DNA from: Faeciplasma sp900553675
Lineage (GTDB): Bacteria; Bacillota; Clostridia; Oscillospirales; Ruminococcaceae
Direction of reading: 5' to 3'
DNA: 64,000 bases
NCBI GenBank assembly: GCA_958428235.1
Contig: CAUAFG010000010.1
Location: forward strand, 19,917-83,916
Both the position numbers and the translations under genes were made by a program. Positions 16,981 through 25,216 of this stretch are shown piece after piece. Each line of letters begins with the position of its first letter. Positions within the stretch are counted from its first letter, which is position 1. A model generated the notes under the pieces. It had not been told where the DNA came from. It saw nothing but the letters and a program-made list of their open reading frames with translations, and did no database searches.

Positions 16981-18171
16981 ATGAAGCAGGTAATACTGTG
17001 CAAATACGGTGAAATAGTATTAAAGGGGCTCAACCGCTCCGGCTTTGAAGCCGAGCTTATGCGAAACGTTCGGCGCAGGCTAAAGCCGCTGGGCGATATA
17101 AAGCTGAGCTCAAGGCAGTCAACGCTGTTCGTCGAGCCGGAGTCTGACGATATCGACTTCGACGAGGTTATAGAACGCCTGAAAAAGGTTTACGGCATTG
17201 CAAAAATATGCCCTGCTATCGCGGTGGAAAAAAAGCTTGACGCTATTTTAGAGACTGTAAAGGAATACTTAGGAGACGCTCTGGAATCCGCACACAGCTT
17301 TAAGGTTGAAGCCAAGCGCGCCGACAAGCGGTTTGCCATGACCTCCCCCGAAATAATGGCAGAGCTTGGCGGAATGATTTTAGAAGCATACCCGCACCTG
17401 ACAGTAGACGTTAAGCACCCCGAAATAACTGTAGTATGCGAAATAAGGGACGATGCGGCTTATGTTCACGCCCTGCCCATAGACGGCGCGGGCGGAATAC
17501 CGGTGGGAACATCGGGCAGAGCATTGCTTTTGCTTTCGGGCGGCATAGACTCCCCTGTTGCCGGAACCATGATGGCAAAGCGCGGAGTTATAGTCAGCGC
17601 AATCCACTTCCTGTCGCCGCCGTATACCTCCGAGCGCGCTTTAATCAAGGTAGAAAAGCTTGCCGCCAAAATGGCCGAGTGCTGCGGACAGATCACCCTG
17701 TTTACCGTGCCGTTCACTAAAATTCAGGAGGCAATACGCGACAACTGCCCCGAAGAGCTGTTCACCATAATAATGCGCAGACTGATGATGGAGATAGCCC
17801 AGCGAGTCGCGGCACAATACGACTTTGCGGCGCTTGTAACCGGTGAAAGCATTGGTCAGGTGGCTTCGCAGACGATGGCGGCAATGGTAACGACCGACGC
17901 CGTTTGCAGAATTCCCGTATTCCGCCCCTGCGTTGCTCTTGACAAAAAGGAAATTGTGGACATCGCCTACAAAATAGGCACCTTTGATATTTCCATCGAG
18001 CCTTATGAGGACTGCTGCACCGTTTTTACACCTAAACACCCCAAAACAAAACCTACACTTGAAGAGGTTGCAAGAGCGCAGAGTGCCTTCGACTTCGAGC
18101 CGCTTTTGCAAGAAGCTGTTGCGGGAATAACCTTTAAGACCTTTAAGCCATATGTTGAATATGATTTTTGA
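16981..18171 (+). CDS. thiI: tRNA 4-thiouridine synthetase ThiI
   Basis: 396 aa. N-terminal ferredoxin-like and THUMP domain (about 1-165), then an ATP-pyrophosphatase domain with PP-loop 'SGGIDS' (186-191), 'TGESIGQVASQT' and 'RPCVALDKKEI'. There is no C-terminal rhodanese domain, as in the Bacillus/Archaea short form, which relies on the dedicated desulfurase for sulfur. It adenylates U8 of tRNA and inserts sulfur. AAAGGA precedes the start. The gene's 3' end lies just upstream of pncC. Confidence 0.94.
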   Translation: MKQVILCKYGEIVLKGLNRSGFEAELMRNVRRRLKPLGDIKLSSRQSTLFVEPESDDIDFDEVIERLKKVYGIAKICPAIAVEKKLDAILETVKEYLGDALESAHSFKVEAKRADKRFAMTSPEIMAELGGMILEAYPHLTVDVKHPEITVVCEIRDDAAYVHALPIDGAGGIPVGTSGRALLLLSGGIDSPVAGTMMAKRGVIVSAIHFLSPPYTSERALIKVEKLAAKMAECCGQITLFTVPFTKIQEAIRDNCPEELFTIIMRRLMMEIAQRVAAQYDFAALVTGESIGQVASQTMAAMVTTDAVCRIPVFRPCVALDKKEIVDIAYKIGTFDISIEPYEDCCTVFTPKHPKTKPTLEEVARAQSAFDFEPLLQEAVAGITFKTFKPYVEYDF

Positions 18172-18190
18172 TAAGGAAGCGTACCGATTC

Positions 18191-18739
18191 ATGATAAAAG
18201 ACGAAATTTTAAGTGGAAAATTGAGTTCAGACCCCGAAGATATCTCGACATATATTGACAAAACCGCATCGGATGTAGTAAAATACTTAGTTGAGCACGG
18301 AATTAAGATAGCCGTTGCGGAAAGCTGTACCGGCGGCATCTTAGCAGGAGCCATAACAAGCATTCCGGGGGCTTCGGAAATATTTGAATGCGGAATAGTC
18401 TCCTACTCCGAAAGAATAAAGTCGCAGCTGTTAGGGCTCCCCATGGAGCTTATTGACGACTGCGGAGTTGTCAGCGAAACGGTCGCCCTTGCAATGGCGC
18501 AGGGGGTAAGGCTTGTGTCGCACGCGGACATCGGAGTGGGCATTACCGGCATTGCAGGTCCCACAGGGGGAAGCAAGGAGCAGCCGGTTGGAACGGTGTA
18601 CGTTTCAGTTATATATAAGGAGCAATCATTCACCCAAAACCTCAGGCTTTACGAGCTTGGCGAGCTTTCAAGGCGTCAGATCCGCCTTATAACCTGCGCA
18701 TATGCTCTTGAAGCAATTTGTGACGCAGTGAAAGGTTGA
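18191..18739 (+). CDS. pncC: CinA C-terminal family nicotinamide-nucleotide amidohydrolase
   Basis: 182 aa from ATG 18191, behind AAGGAAG; earlier in-frame ATGs at 18152/18161 overlap thiI and lack an SD. CinA-C motifs: 'VAESCTGGILAGAITSIPG' with the catalytic Ser, 'FECGIVSYSERIK', and 'GITGIAGPTGG...PVGTVYV'. Only the amidohydrolase domain is present, without the N-terminal MoCF-like pyrophosphatase domain of full CinA. It deamidates NMN to NaMN in pyridine-nucleotide recycling. It lies in the same run as thiI and the sortase genes. Confidence 0.9.
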   Translation: MIKDEILSGKLSSDPEDISTYIDKTASDVVKYLVEHGIKIAVAESCTGGILAGAITSIPGASEIFECGIVSYSERIKSQLLGLPMELIDDCGVVSETVALAMAQGVRLVSHADIGVGITGIAGPTGGSKEQPVGTVYVSVIYKEQSFTQNLRLYELGELSRRQIRLITCAYALEAICDAVKG

Positions 18740-18746
18740 TTGATAT

Positions 18747-19904
18747 ATGTCAATGCTGAATGAAGTCCGCCCGGCGGAGGTCGAAAAGCGCGACCGGTCG
18801 TTAAAGGGCAGACTAAAAGAGCTTCTTCCGTGGAAGGGCGACGATGTTAAGGAAATCATCCGCAAGCTTGTCTATATAACCGCTATGTGTGTGCTGATCT
18901 ATTCGTTTTACGAAGTTTATGTGTATCAATTCGGCTCAAGCGATATGCACGAAAGCAACGATTACCTCAGCAATCTTTACAATCAGGGCGACGACCAGCC
19001 GGACAGCACTACTTTAGACCCCGCAGTTACAGCCCAGCCGGTCAACACGGATACGCCTGTTGTCAGCGGAAGCGAGAACACCGGAGATGATGCGCAGACC
19101 CAGCCGGATGTACCGGTTAATCCCGAGGATCTGATACTGCCCAGAATCAAGCCTATTTACGAGAGCAATCACGATACAATAGGCTGGCTGACAATAGACG
19201 GATTAACCGACTCCAAAGGTGCCAACCGCATCGATCACCCCGTTATGCAGTGCAACGACAACGACTATTATCTGAGCCACGATTTCTACGGTAGAGAGAA
19301 AAAATACGGTGCGCTTTTTGCCGACTGTCATGTTAAGATCACCCACGATTCGGGTCCGCAAAACACCATTATTTACGGTCATAACATGGCTTCGGGATCC
19401 TTTTTCGCCCCTCTGCACGAGTACAAAAAGAGAGTCTCATTCGTCAGCGAGCACAGGCTCGTAACCTTCAGCACCCTTTGGGAAGAAAACAAATATATAA
19501 TCATTGGCTGTTTCTTAACCGGTATCAAGGAGGATCAGGACAATATCCCGATTTTCAGATACCATGTAGCCTTTGATTTTGAAGACAACACCGACTTTAT
19601 CGAGTGGTATGCCAATGTTATGTACAGAAGCTATTATACCTCCGATATCCCATGTTCCATTAACGACGAATATCTGACCCTTTCCACCTGCTCAACCGAA
19701 ATCTACGATTCGAGATTTGTTGTTGTAGCAAGAAAGCTGCGTGACGGTGAGGACGCTTCGCAGTATACGTATTACTCAAATCCTGACGCAAGAAAGCCCG
19801 CCGCCTTCTATAAAGCCTACGGAATGAAGGTGCCGGACGATAAGGGTCCCGACTACGATTATTACAAAGATATTCTATCAAAAATGGAAGGAAATGAAAA
19901 CTGA
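18747..19904 (+). CDS. Class B sortase, membrane-anchored
   Basis: 385 aa. Cytoplasmic N-terminus, a membrane helix at about 42-60, a Thr/Pro/Asp-rich spacer (85-125), and a sortase B domain (about 135-335). Catalytic triad: H212 ('IIYGHNMASGS'), C315 ('TLSTCS') and R323 ('SRFVVVARK'). Starts 7 bp after pncC and overlaps the next sortase gene by one base (TGATG). Class B enzymes anchor haem-uptake proteins, pilins or other surface proteins to the wall; no obvious canonical substrate lies beside it. Confidence 0.92.
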   Translation: MSMLNEVRPAEVEKRDRSLKGRLKELLPWKGDDVKEIIRKLVYITAMCVLIYSFYEVYVYQFGSSDMHESNDYLSNLYNQGDDQPDSTTLDPAVTAQPVNTDTPVVSGSENTGDDAQTQPDVPVNPEDLILPRIKPIYESNHDTIGWLTIDGLTDSKGANRIDHPVMQCNDNDYYLSHDFYGREKKYGALFADCHVKITHDSGPQNTIIYGHNMASGSFFAPLHEYKKRVSFVSEHRLVTFSTLWEENKYIIIGCFLTGIKEDQDNIPIFRYHVAFDFEDNTDFIEWYANVMYRSYYTSDIPCSINDEYLTLSTCSTEIYDSRFVVVARKLRDGEDASQYTYYSNPDARKPAAFYKAYGMKVPDDKGPDYDYYKDILSKMEGNEN

Positions 19905-20806
19905 TGTTTAAGTCAAAGTCAAAGAGAATCATAGCAAAAGTACTGTCATTCGTTGTGTGCGTATCCTGCGCGGCAAGCGTTTTGTCCGGCTGTACAAGAA
20001 GGATTGAAGAGGAGCCTCCGGTCTCCGAAACGCTGCCCACCCAGCCGTCCATCACGACGGTTCCGACCACTCCCGAGCCGGTGACAACGCCGGCTACCAC
20101 CCTTCCGCCCGAACCGGAGTCGTTGGAAAAATATAAGGAATATTACGAGCGCAACAACGAATTTGTCGGCTGGATTCAGATTCCGACCATAAAGCACTCT
20201 AACGGCGACTTATATGTTGACTATCCGGTTGTTCAGGCAAAGGACAACCAAAAATACATAGACAAGGATTTCGACGGCAAAAAGTCTAAATCCGGAGCAA
20301 TTTACGCAGACTACAAAATTCCGATAACCGCAACCAACCATGCCGATAATATCACCCTGTTCGGTCACAGTATGGCTGACAAAACCTTCTTCCGCAGGGT
20401 TTTGGACTACAAAAAGGGCGTTGACTTTGTCAAAGAGAATTACGTCATCAACTTCGACACCCGCTGGGAAGAAAATCAGTATGTCGTCGTTGCCTGCTTC
20501 CTTATCGGAATTTATGAATGGCAGGACGATGAGCCCCTGTTTGAATACTTTAAGTGCAGAAATTTTGATACCGAAGAGGACTATAATTACTTTTACGATA
20601 ATATAATGCTTAGGAGCGACTATTTAAGCGACATCGAGTGCCACTATGGGGACGAGTTTATATCGCTTTCCACCTGCGCGTATGATTTCGACGATTCGAG
20701 ATATGTCGTCGTTGCAAGAAAGGTGCGCGAAGGTGAGGACATCTCCGGCTATCCCGATACATATGTCAAGAATAAAAACAGGCACAGACCGTCAATCCTT
20801 GATTAA
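19904..20806 (+). CDS. Class B sortase with lipoprotein signal peptide
   Basis: 300 aa. Signal peptide with lipobox 'SVLSGC' (Cys30) instead of a plain membrane anchor, a Thr/Pro-rich linker (38-72), and a sortase B domain (about 76-275). Triad: H155 ('LFGHSMADK'), C258 ('SLSTCAY'), R266 ('SRYVVVARK'). Both catalytic neighbourhoods mirror the preceding sortase, so the two are a diverged tandem pair. Lipid anchoring of a sortase is unusual. It would place the enzyme on the outer membrane face like the usual N-terminal helix does. Confidence 0.88.
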   Translation: MFKSKSKRIIAKVLSFVVCVSCAASVLSGCTRRIEEEPPVSETLPTQPSITTVPTTPEPVTTPATTLPPEPESLEKYKEYYERNNEFVGWIQIPTIKHSNGDLYVDYPVVQAKDNQKYIDKDFDGKKSKSGAIYADYKIPITATNHADNITLFGHSMADKTFFRRVLDYKKGVDFVKENYVINFDTRWEENQYVVVACFLIGIYEWQDDEPLFEYFKCRNFDTEEDYNYFYDNIMLRSDYLSDIECHYGDEFISLSTCAYDFDDSRYVVVARKVREGEDISGYPDTYVKNKNRHRPSILD

Positions 20807-20940
20807 ATACTGATTTCAGACTGAAATTAAGTATAAAGCCGGAAATTCATGGCAAGATTCAATAAAGAAGACCGCCTGAATCATTCATCGCGGCAAGCAA
20901 AAAGTCTTGCCTGATTAACGGACAGAAAGGAGTGCATGGC

Positions 20941-22434
20941 TTGAAGAAAAAATTTTCTATACGACGAACCATCATACTCTTATCAATCATACTTGTTTAT
21001 TCCTGCGCAGTCTGCTTTATAAGCTTTTTGGCAAAGAAGGCTGTTTTGGAGGACTTAAGCTATCCAAGCACCTCACCGCTTTCGGTTGTGCTCAATGCAG
21101 ACGACGGTCTTGAAAGCAGTGAGGAGGTAAGCGTTCCCAACTACTACGACAAGCTTGAGCGCATAGAAAACAAGGCACAGATAGACGAATACGGCATTTT
21201 TGCGCCGGTGACCACCGAAATTTCGGCAGTTACCACCGCTCCCGAAGACGATACTTCGAGCGTAACCACCACACCGCCCGAAACCACCGCCCAGCCAACC
21301 ACCCCCAAGGCGGAGGAAACTACCAAGGAGACCACCAAAGCCACCAAAAAGTCAACCGAAAAGACCACCGAAAAGCCCGTAACAACTACTACGGAGGAAG
21401 AAAATCCGGAGGTTGATGTTGAGGATGATGATCCTCAGATAGAAGAGGACGTGGACGTTAGCGTAGATATAGACGATCAGGAGCTAGACTCCAACGTTCA
21501 GGCGGAGGAGGATAACAGCCAGCCTTACGACGATCAGAGCATCCAGGATTTATTGCAGCAGTACTATGCCAATCTTGGTATGTCGGGCGGGCTTCAGAGC
21601 TTCCCGGCGGATATGCTCTACAGCGGCAGAAGCTACCGCGACGATATCGTTACCATATACGACAAGGCGTCCGGAAGATATGTTACCGACAATGCCTTTG
21701 ATATAGTCTGCGCGGTGACCTTCAACGAAATAGGAACCTCGCGCCATGAGGAAGCTATCAAGGCTCAGGCGGTTGCCGTTTACACCTACATCAAGTACTA
21801 TCAGCAAAAGGGCGAATACGCTTCGCTCAGCCGCAAGCAGGACGTTCCGCAGCTTATTATCGACTGCGTTACGGCGGTCGACGGCTTGGCAATGTTCTAC
21901 GACGGCGAATACATCATGGCAGCATTTTCGGCTTCGACTGCCGGAGTTACCTGCTCCTCGGAAAACGTCTGGGGTGGAGAAAGAGGCTATCTGAAGTCTG
22001 TAATCAGCGAATTTGACCATTTAGACACTAAAAACTATGGCAGAGTTACCACCTACACCGCAGACGAGCTTAAAAAGAAAATCGAATCGAAGACAGACAT
22101 AAATCTTTCCGGAAACTGTGCAAACTGGATACAGATCCTTTCCTACGGCGACGGTGGATATGTCGATAAAATCGCTATCGACGGTCACACCTCGGCGGAG
22201 GTATCCGGCAAAGAACGCGAGCTTACGGCTCACATTTTCAGGACATACATCTTAAGTATTCGTTCAACCTGCTTTACCGTCAGCTACTCAAACGGTGTGT
22301 TCACCTTTGTGACATACGGATACGGACACGGCGTTGGAATGTCGCAGGTGGGCGCGGACTTGTACGCCGAATACGGCGGCTACACCTTCGATCAGATTCT
22401 GCACCACTACTATACGGATATTGTAATTCAATAA
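20941..22434 (+). CDS. SpoIID/LytB-domain protein with Thr/Pro-rich stalk
   Basis: 497 aa from TTG 20941. AAAGGAG (20926-20932) lies 8 bp before this TTG and would overlap a GTG start at 20932, so TTG is preferred. Membrane helix 8-31, a stalk of Thr, Pro, Lys and Glu (about 85-180), then the SpoIID domain with 'FNEIGTSRHEEAIKAQAV', 'ENVWGGERGYLKSV' and C-terminal 'YGYGHGVGMSQVGADLYA'. SpoIID proteins are lytic transglycosylases cutting peptidoglycan glycan strands; whether this one serves sporulation or vegetative wall turnover is unclear. The spacer before it (20807-20940) contains the hairpin GGCAAG/CTTGCC at 20892-20911. Confidence 0.88.
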   Translation: MKKKFSIRRTIILLSIILVYSCAVCFISFLAKKAVLEDLSYPSTSPLSVVLNADDGLESSEEVSVPNYYDKLERIENKAQIDEYGIFAPVTTEISAVTTAPEDDTSSVTTTPPETTAQPTTPKAEETTKETTKATKKSTEKTTEKPVTTTTEEENPEVDVEDDDPQIEEDVDVSVDIDDQELDSNVQAEEDNSQPYDDQSIQDLLQQYYANLGMSGGLQSFPADMLYSGRSYRDDIVTIYDKASGRYVTDNAFDIVCAVTFNEIGTSRHEEAIKAQAVAVYTYIKYYQQKGEYASLSRKQDVPQLIIDCVTAVDGLAMFYDGEYIMAAFSASTAGVTCSSENVWGGERGYLKSVISEFDHLDTKNYGRVTTYTADELKKKIESKTDINLSGNCANWIQILSYGDGGYVDKIAIDGHTSAEVSGKERELTAHIFRTYILSIRSTCFTVSYSNGVFTFVTYGYGHGVGMSQVGADLYAEYGGYTFDQILHHYYTDIVIQ

Positions 22435-22440
22435 CAATCA

Positions 22441-22477
22441 GAGCCGACCTTGCAAAAGTCGGCTCAACTTCTATTTC
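22441..22477 (+). terminator. Terminator-like hairpin after the SpoIID gene
   Basis: Perfect 8-bp stem GAGCCGAC/GTCGGCTC (22441-22448, 22458-22465), followed by the weak tract AACTTCTATTT. Confidence 0.6.
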
Positions 22478-22505
22478 AGAAAATCGCAGGCAAGAGGTAA
22501 TTTAC

Positions 22506-23417
22506 ATGAAAAAAATCATAACTGCGGCGTTGATATCTGCTCTGATTCTCGGTGCGTCGGGCTGCGCCGCGCACAAGCCGGAGGACAGACAAACGCCGGA
22601 TAAAACATCTATCATAGAATATGAGTCTGACACCATCGCCGAGCCCACCCCAATTTACGACAACACGGCGGTTGTGTCCGCATACAAATCGGGAGACGCT
22701 TCAAAGCTCTCCGAGTTCGACAAGGCTGTATACGACGCTGCTATTGCCGGCGTAAACGCCTTTTACCGTGAGGGGATGAGCGACGAGGAAATCGTTCTGG
22801 CGGCTCATGACTACATTGTCACCCTTAGCACCTACGATATTGACAATCTTGCGCTGATCCCCAAGCGTTCGGAAAACTCGGAGTCGCCCTATGGTGCGCT
22901 TATAAACAAAAGGGCGATATGCATGGGCTATACCACCTCTTTTCAGATGTTTATGGATATGCTCGGCGTTGAAAGCATTATAGTAAGAGGCGAAGCGCAC
23001 GACGAGGAACACGCGTGGAACATGGTGCATATCGGCGAAAACTGGTATCACGTTGACTGCACGTGGGACGATTTTGACCCCGACTATGAGGGACGGCGGG
23101 CGTTTCACATCTATTGCATGATTACCGACAGTTCCGCAGAAAAAGAGCATAAATGGAACCGCGAATCGGCACCCAAGGCGGAATCTGATGACCTTAACTA
23201 CTATCGGGCAAATAATCTGTACGCCGAAAGCGACGAGCAGGTTAAAAATATTCTTGCGGCGGCAGTGGAGAGCGGCTTTACCGATGTGGAATTTGCCGTT
23301 CCAAAACAGTGCGACACGCCAATCCCTCCGATCGACGGAGTGTCCGGCTACAGCATATGGAAATCGGAATTAGACACCTACGATGTGGCTGTTGTACACA
23401 TCGGGCTTGACGAATAG
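22506..23417 (+). CDS. Transglutaminase-like lipoprotein
   Basis: 303 aa. Lipobox 'ILGASGC' (Cys20). The core has the transglutaminase/peptidase triad in order: Cys in 'KRAICMGYTTSF', His in 'EEHAWNMVHIG', Asp in 'HVDCTWDDFDPD'. This extracellular form is common in clostridia and probably acts on envelope proteins or peptidoglycan peptides, as a protease or crosslinker; the reaction is not predictable. AGAGG precedes the ATG. Just upstream is the hairpin closing the SpoIID gene, so it may depend on read-through or a weak promoter. Confidence 0.88.
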   Translation: MKKIITAALISALILGASGCAAHKPEDRQTPDKTSIIEYESDTIAEPTPIYDNTAVVSAYKSGDASKLSEFDKAVYDAAIAGVNAFYREGMSDEEIVLAAHDYIVTLSTYDIDNLALIPKRSENSESPYGALINKRAICMGYTTSFQMFMDMLGVESIIVRGEAHDEEHAWNMVHIGENWYHVDCTWDDFDPDYEGRRAFHIYCMITDSSAEKEHKWNRESAPKAESDDLNYYRANNLYAESDEQVKNILAAAVESGFTDVEFAVPKQCDTPIPPIDGVSGYSIWKSELDTYDVAVVHIGLDE

Positions 23418-23420
23418 TGC

Positions 23421-23449
23421 TTGAAAATCCATATAAAAAATGCTATAAT
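23421..23449 (+). promoter_or_regulatory. Strong extended -10 promoter of the SDR gene
   Basis: TTGAAA (23421-23426), 17-bp spacer, TGC-TATAAT (TATAAT at 23444-23449). It begins 4 bp after the upstream stop codon. Confidence 0.85.
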
Positions 23450-23479
23450 CATTACAGTAACCTTTCAGGAGGGATGTTT

Positions 23480-24211
23480 ATGCCGAAAATTGCGCTTGTT
23501 ACAGGCGGCTCACGCGGGATAGGCGCGGCGGCGGCTTATGAGCTTTCAAAGTTTGGATATACCGTTGCGGTAAACTACCGCGAAAATGCGGCGGCGGCGC
23601 AAAGCGTATGCGATAGGATAATTTCTTCGGGAGGGTATGCAAAAGCATATCAGGCGGATATATCAATTCCTGAGGATATAGAGCGTATGTTTGCGCAGAC
23701 TGAAGCAGAGCTTGGAGCGGCAGACGTGTTGGTGAACAACGCGGGAATCTCGCATATAGGGCTTTTGCAGGACATGAGCTATGATGAAATCTTGCGGCAC
23801 GCGCAGGTGAATCTTTTGGGCGCGATATACTGCTCAAAGCGGGCTATTCCAGAAATGGTTCACAAAAAAAGCGGCAGCATTATAAATCTTTCCTCGATGT
23901 GGGGAGAGGTCGGAGCCTCCTGTGAGGTGGTGTATTCAGCCTGCAAGGCGGGAATCATCGGGTTTACAAAGGCTCTTGCCAAAGAGCTTGGTCCCAGCGG
24001 AATAAGGGTCAACTGCGTATCTCCCGGAGTTATAAGAACGGACATGAACTCAGAGCTTGACGATGAAACTCTTGCCCAGCTGAGCGAAGAAACTCCCCTG
24101 CTGAGGCTTGGAAGCCCCGAGGAGGTCGGCAGGATGATAGCATTTTTAGCTTCGGAAAGCGCATCGTTCATAACCGGACAGGTTGTTTCGGTGAATGGCG
24201 GGATTGTATAA
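23480..24211 (+). CDS. Short-chain dehydrogenase/reductase, FabG-like
   Basis: 243 aa from ATG 23480, six bases after AGGAGGG; an ATG at 23474 abuts the SD and is unlikely. Rossmann motif 'TGGSRGIGAA', 'NNAG', catalytic Ser in 'INLSSMWGE', Tyr/Lys in 'YSACKAG', and a C-terminal 'ITGQVVSVNGGIV'. FabG, the 3-oxoacyl-ACP reductase of fatty-acid synthesis, is the closest general type, but there are no other fab genes here, so it may use a different ketone substrate. NADP(H) or NAD(H) use cannot be decided. Its stop codon abuts an inverted-repeat element. Confidence 0.88.
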   Translation: MPKIALVTGGSRGIGAAAAYELSKFGYTVAVNYRENAAAAQSVCDRIISSGGYAKAYQADISIPEDIERMFAQTEAELGAADVLVNNAGISHIGLLQDMSYDEILRHAQVNLLGAIYCSKRAIPEMVHKKSGSIINLSSMWGEVGASCEVVYSACKAGIIGFTKALAKELGPSGIRVNCVSPGVIRTDMNSELDDETLAQLSEETPLLRLGSPEEVGRMIAFLASESASFITGQVVSVNGGIV

Positions 24212-24347
24212 TACTAATTTTCCGTAAAAGTGTACAGGGGTTGCTTTGGCAACCCGCGTAAAATCGCCGCAAAACCGCTAGGCGATGGGTTCTGCAGCGA
24301 TTCAACGACTATACATAGTCCAGACACTTTTTAACGGAAAATAAGTA
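24212..24347. repeat. MITE-like element with ~27-bp terminal inverted repeats
   Basis: 136 bp, non-coding. The left end (24212-24238) and the reverse complement of the right end (24320-24347) share TACT-A/T-ATTTTCCGT, A-run, GTGT and CAGG/CTGG, with small indels. TA or TAA flanks both sides (stop codon TAA at 24209-24211, TAA at 24348-24350), compatible with a TA target duplication as in IS630/mariner elements. The interior folds: a GGTTGC-TTTG-GCAACC hairpin, an AATCGC...GCGATT imperfect stem, and the palindrome GACTATACATAGTC. No transposase is in the window. Confidence 0.65.
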
Positions 24348-24365
24348 TAAAAAGGAGACGATAAT

Positions 24366-24854
24366 ATGGAAACTGTAAGAGAACAGCTTGTAAAGCGACC
24401 GGCACAACAATCAGACATTTTTGTAAAATACGGCTCATGGGCAGGGGCGGCTATCCTTATCTTTGCGGCGTTTATGCTTCTTGTGCCGCTTGGTGGATTG
24501 TTTGTAGTGGCGGCGACCCTTTTGACCATGCTGATTTTGTGGGGAGCCTACTATATTTCCGGGCTTGTAAACGTTGAATACGAATACTGCATTGCAGGCG
24601 CGGAATTTTCAGTGGACAAGATTATTAACCAGTCAAAGCGCAAGACACTTTGCTCCTTCAATCTTAAAAGTGCTGTTGGCTTTTACAAAACCAAAAAGCA
24701 GATTTCGGACGCTACTGTTATCAGCGCGGAGAGCTATGGCGATGTTTACACGATCGAATACAACGACCCCAAGTACGGCAGAACCATAGTATACTTCTCG
24801 CCGGACGAACGCACCCTTGAAATGATAACCCCCTACCTTCCCAGACTGTCATGA
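24366..24854 (+). CDS. Small two-helix membrane protein of unknown function
   Basis: 162 aa, start behind AAAAGGAGA. Two membrane helices close together (about 25-42 and 44-66), followed by a ~95-residue cytoplasmic soluble domain with alternating strands ('VNVEYEYCIAGAEFSVDKI', 'GDVYTIEYNDPKYGRTIVYF', 'DERTLEMITPYL'). The strand pattern and basic segment 'NQSKRKTLCSF' resemble a PH-like small domain, but I do not recognise a family. Its stop overlaps the acpS start (ATGA), so the two are translationally coupled. Confidence 0.82.
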   Translation: METVREQLVKRPAQQSDIFVKYGSWAGAAILIFAAFMLLVPLGGLFVVAATLLTMLILWGAYYISGLVNVEYEYCIAGAEFSVDKIINQSKRKTLCSFNLKSAVGFYKTKKQISDATVISAESYGDVYTIEYNDPKYGRTIVYFSPDERTLEMITPYLPRLS

Positions 24855-25216
24855 ATGTAGGAATCGATTCTATCGAGATTTCAAGAATAGAAAAAAGCCT
24901 TGAAAACAAAGGCTTTCTTGAAAAGGTATTTTCAGCGGAGGAAATTGAGTTTTTCAATAGCAGGAATATGCGGGCAGAGAGCATCGCGGCGAATTTCGCC
25001 GCCAAGGAGGCTTTTTCAAAGGCTTTGGCAACCGGAATTCGCGGCTTCTCATTAAACGAGATATCCGTCCTGCGGGACAGGCTTGGCGCGCCTTATATTA
25101 AGCTGAGCGGTAAAGCTCTTGAAGCCGCAAAGGGTGTCAGATTTAAAGTTAGCATCACCCACACCAAAACCGTTGCAAGCGCAATAGTACTGGCGATTGA
25201 CGAGGTAAACGTATGA
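24851..25216 (+). CDS. acpS: Holo-[acyl-carrier-protein] synthase
   Basis: 121 aa, usual length. AcpS motifs: 'GIDSIEISRIEKSL' with the Mg-binding Asp near the N-terminus, 'FAAKEAFSKALATGI' with the Glu/Lys pair, and 'ISITHTKTVASAIV'-type C-terminal strand. It transfers 4'-phosphopantetheine from CoA to apo-ACP. Overlaps its neighbours by ATGA on both sides. The acpS-nnrD order is common in Bacillota. Confidence 0.94.
   Translation: MNVGIDSIEISRIEKSLENKGFLEKVFSAEEIEFFNSRNMRAESIAANFAAKEAFSKALATGIRGFSLNEISVLRDRLGAPYIKLSGKALEAAKGVRFKVSITHTKTVASAIVLAIDEVNV

Noticed and set aside
20932..20940. GTG start for the SpoIID protein
   Set aside because: The GTG overlaps the AAAGGAG itself; the TTG at 20941 has correct spacing and begins a normal basic N-terminus before the membrane helix.
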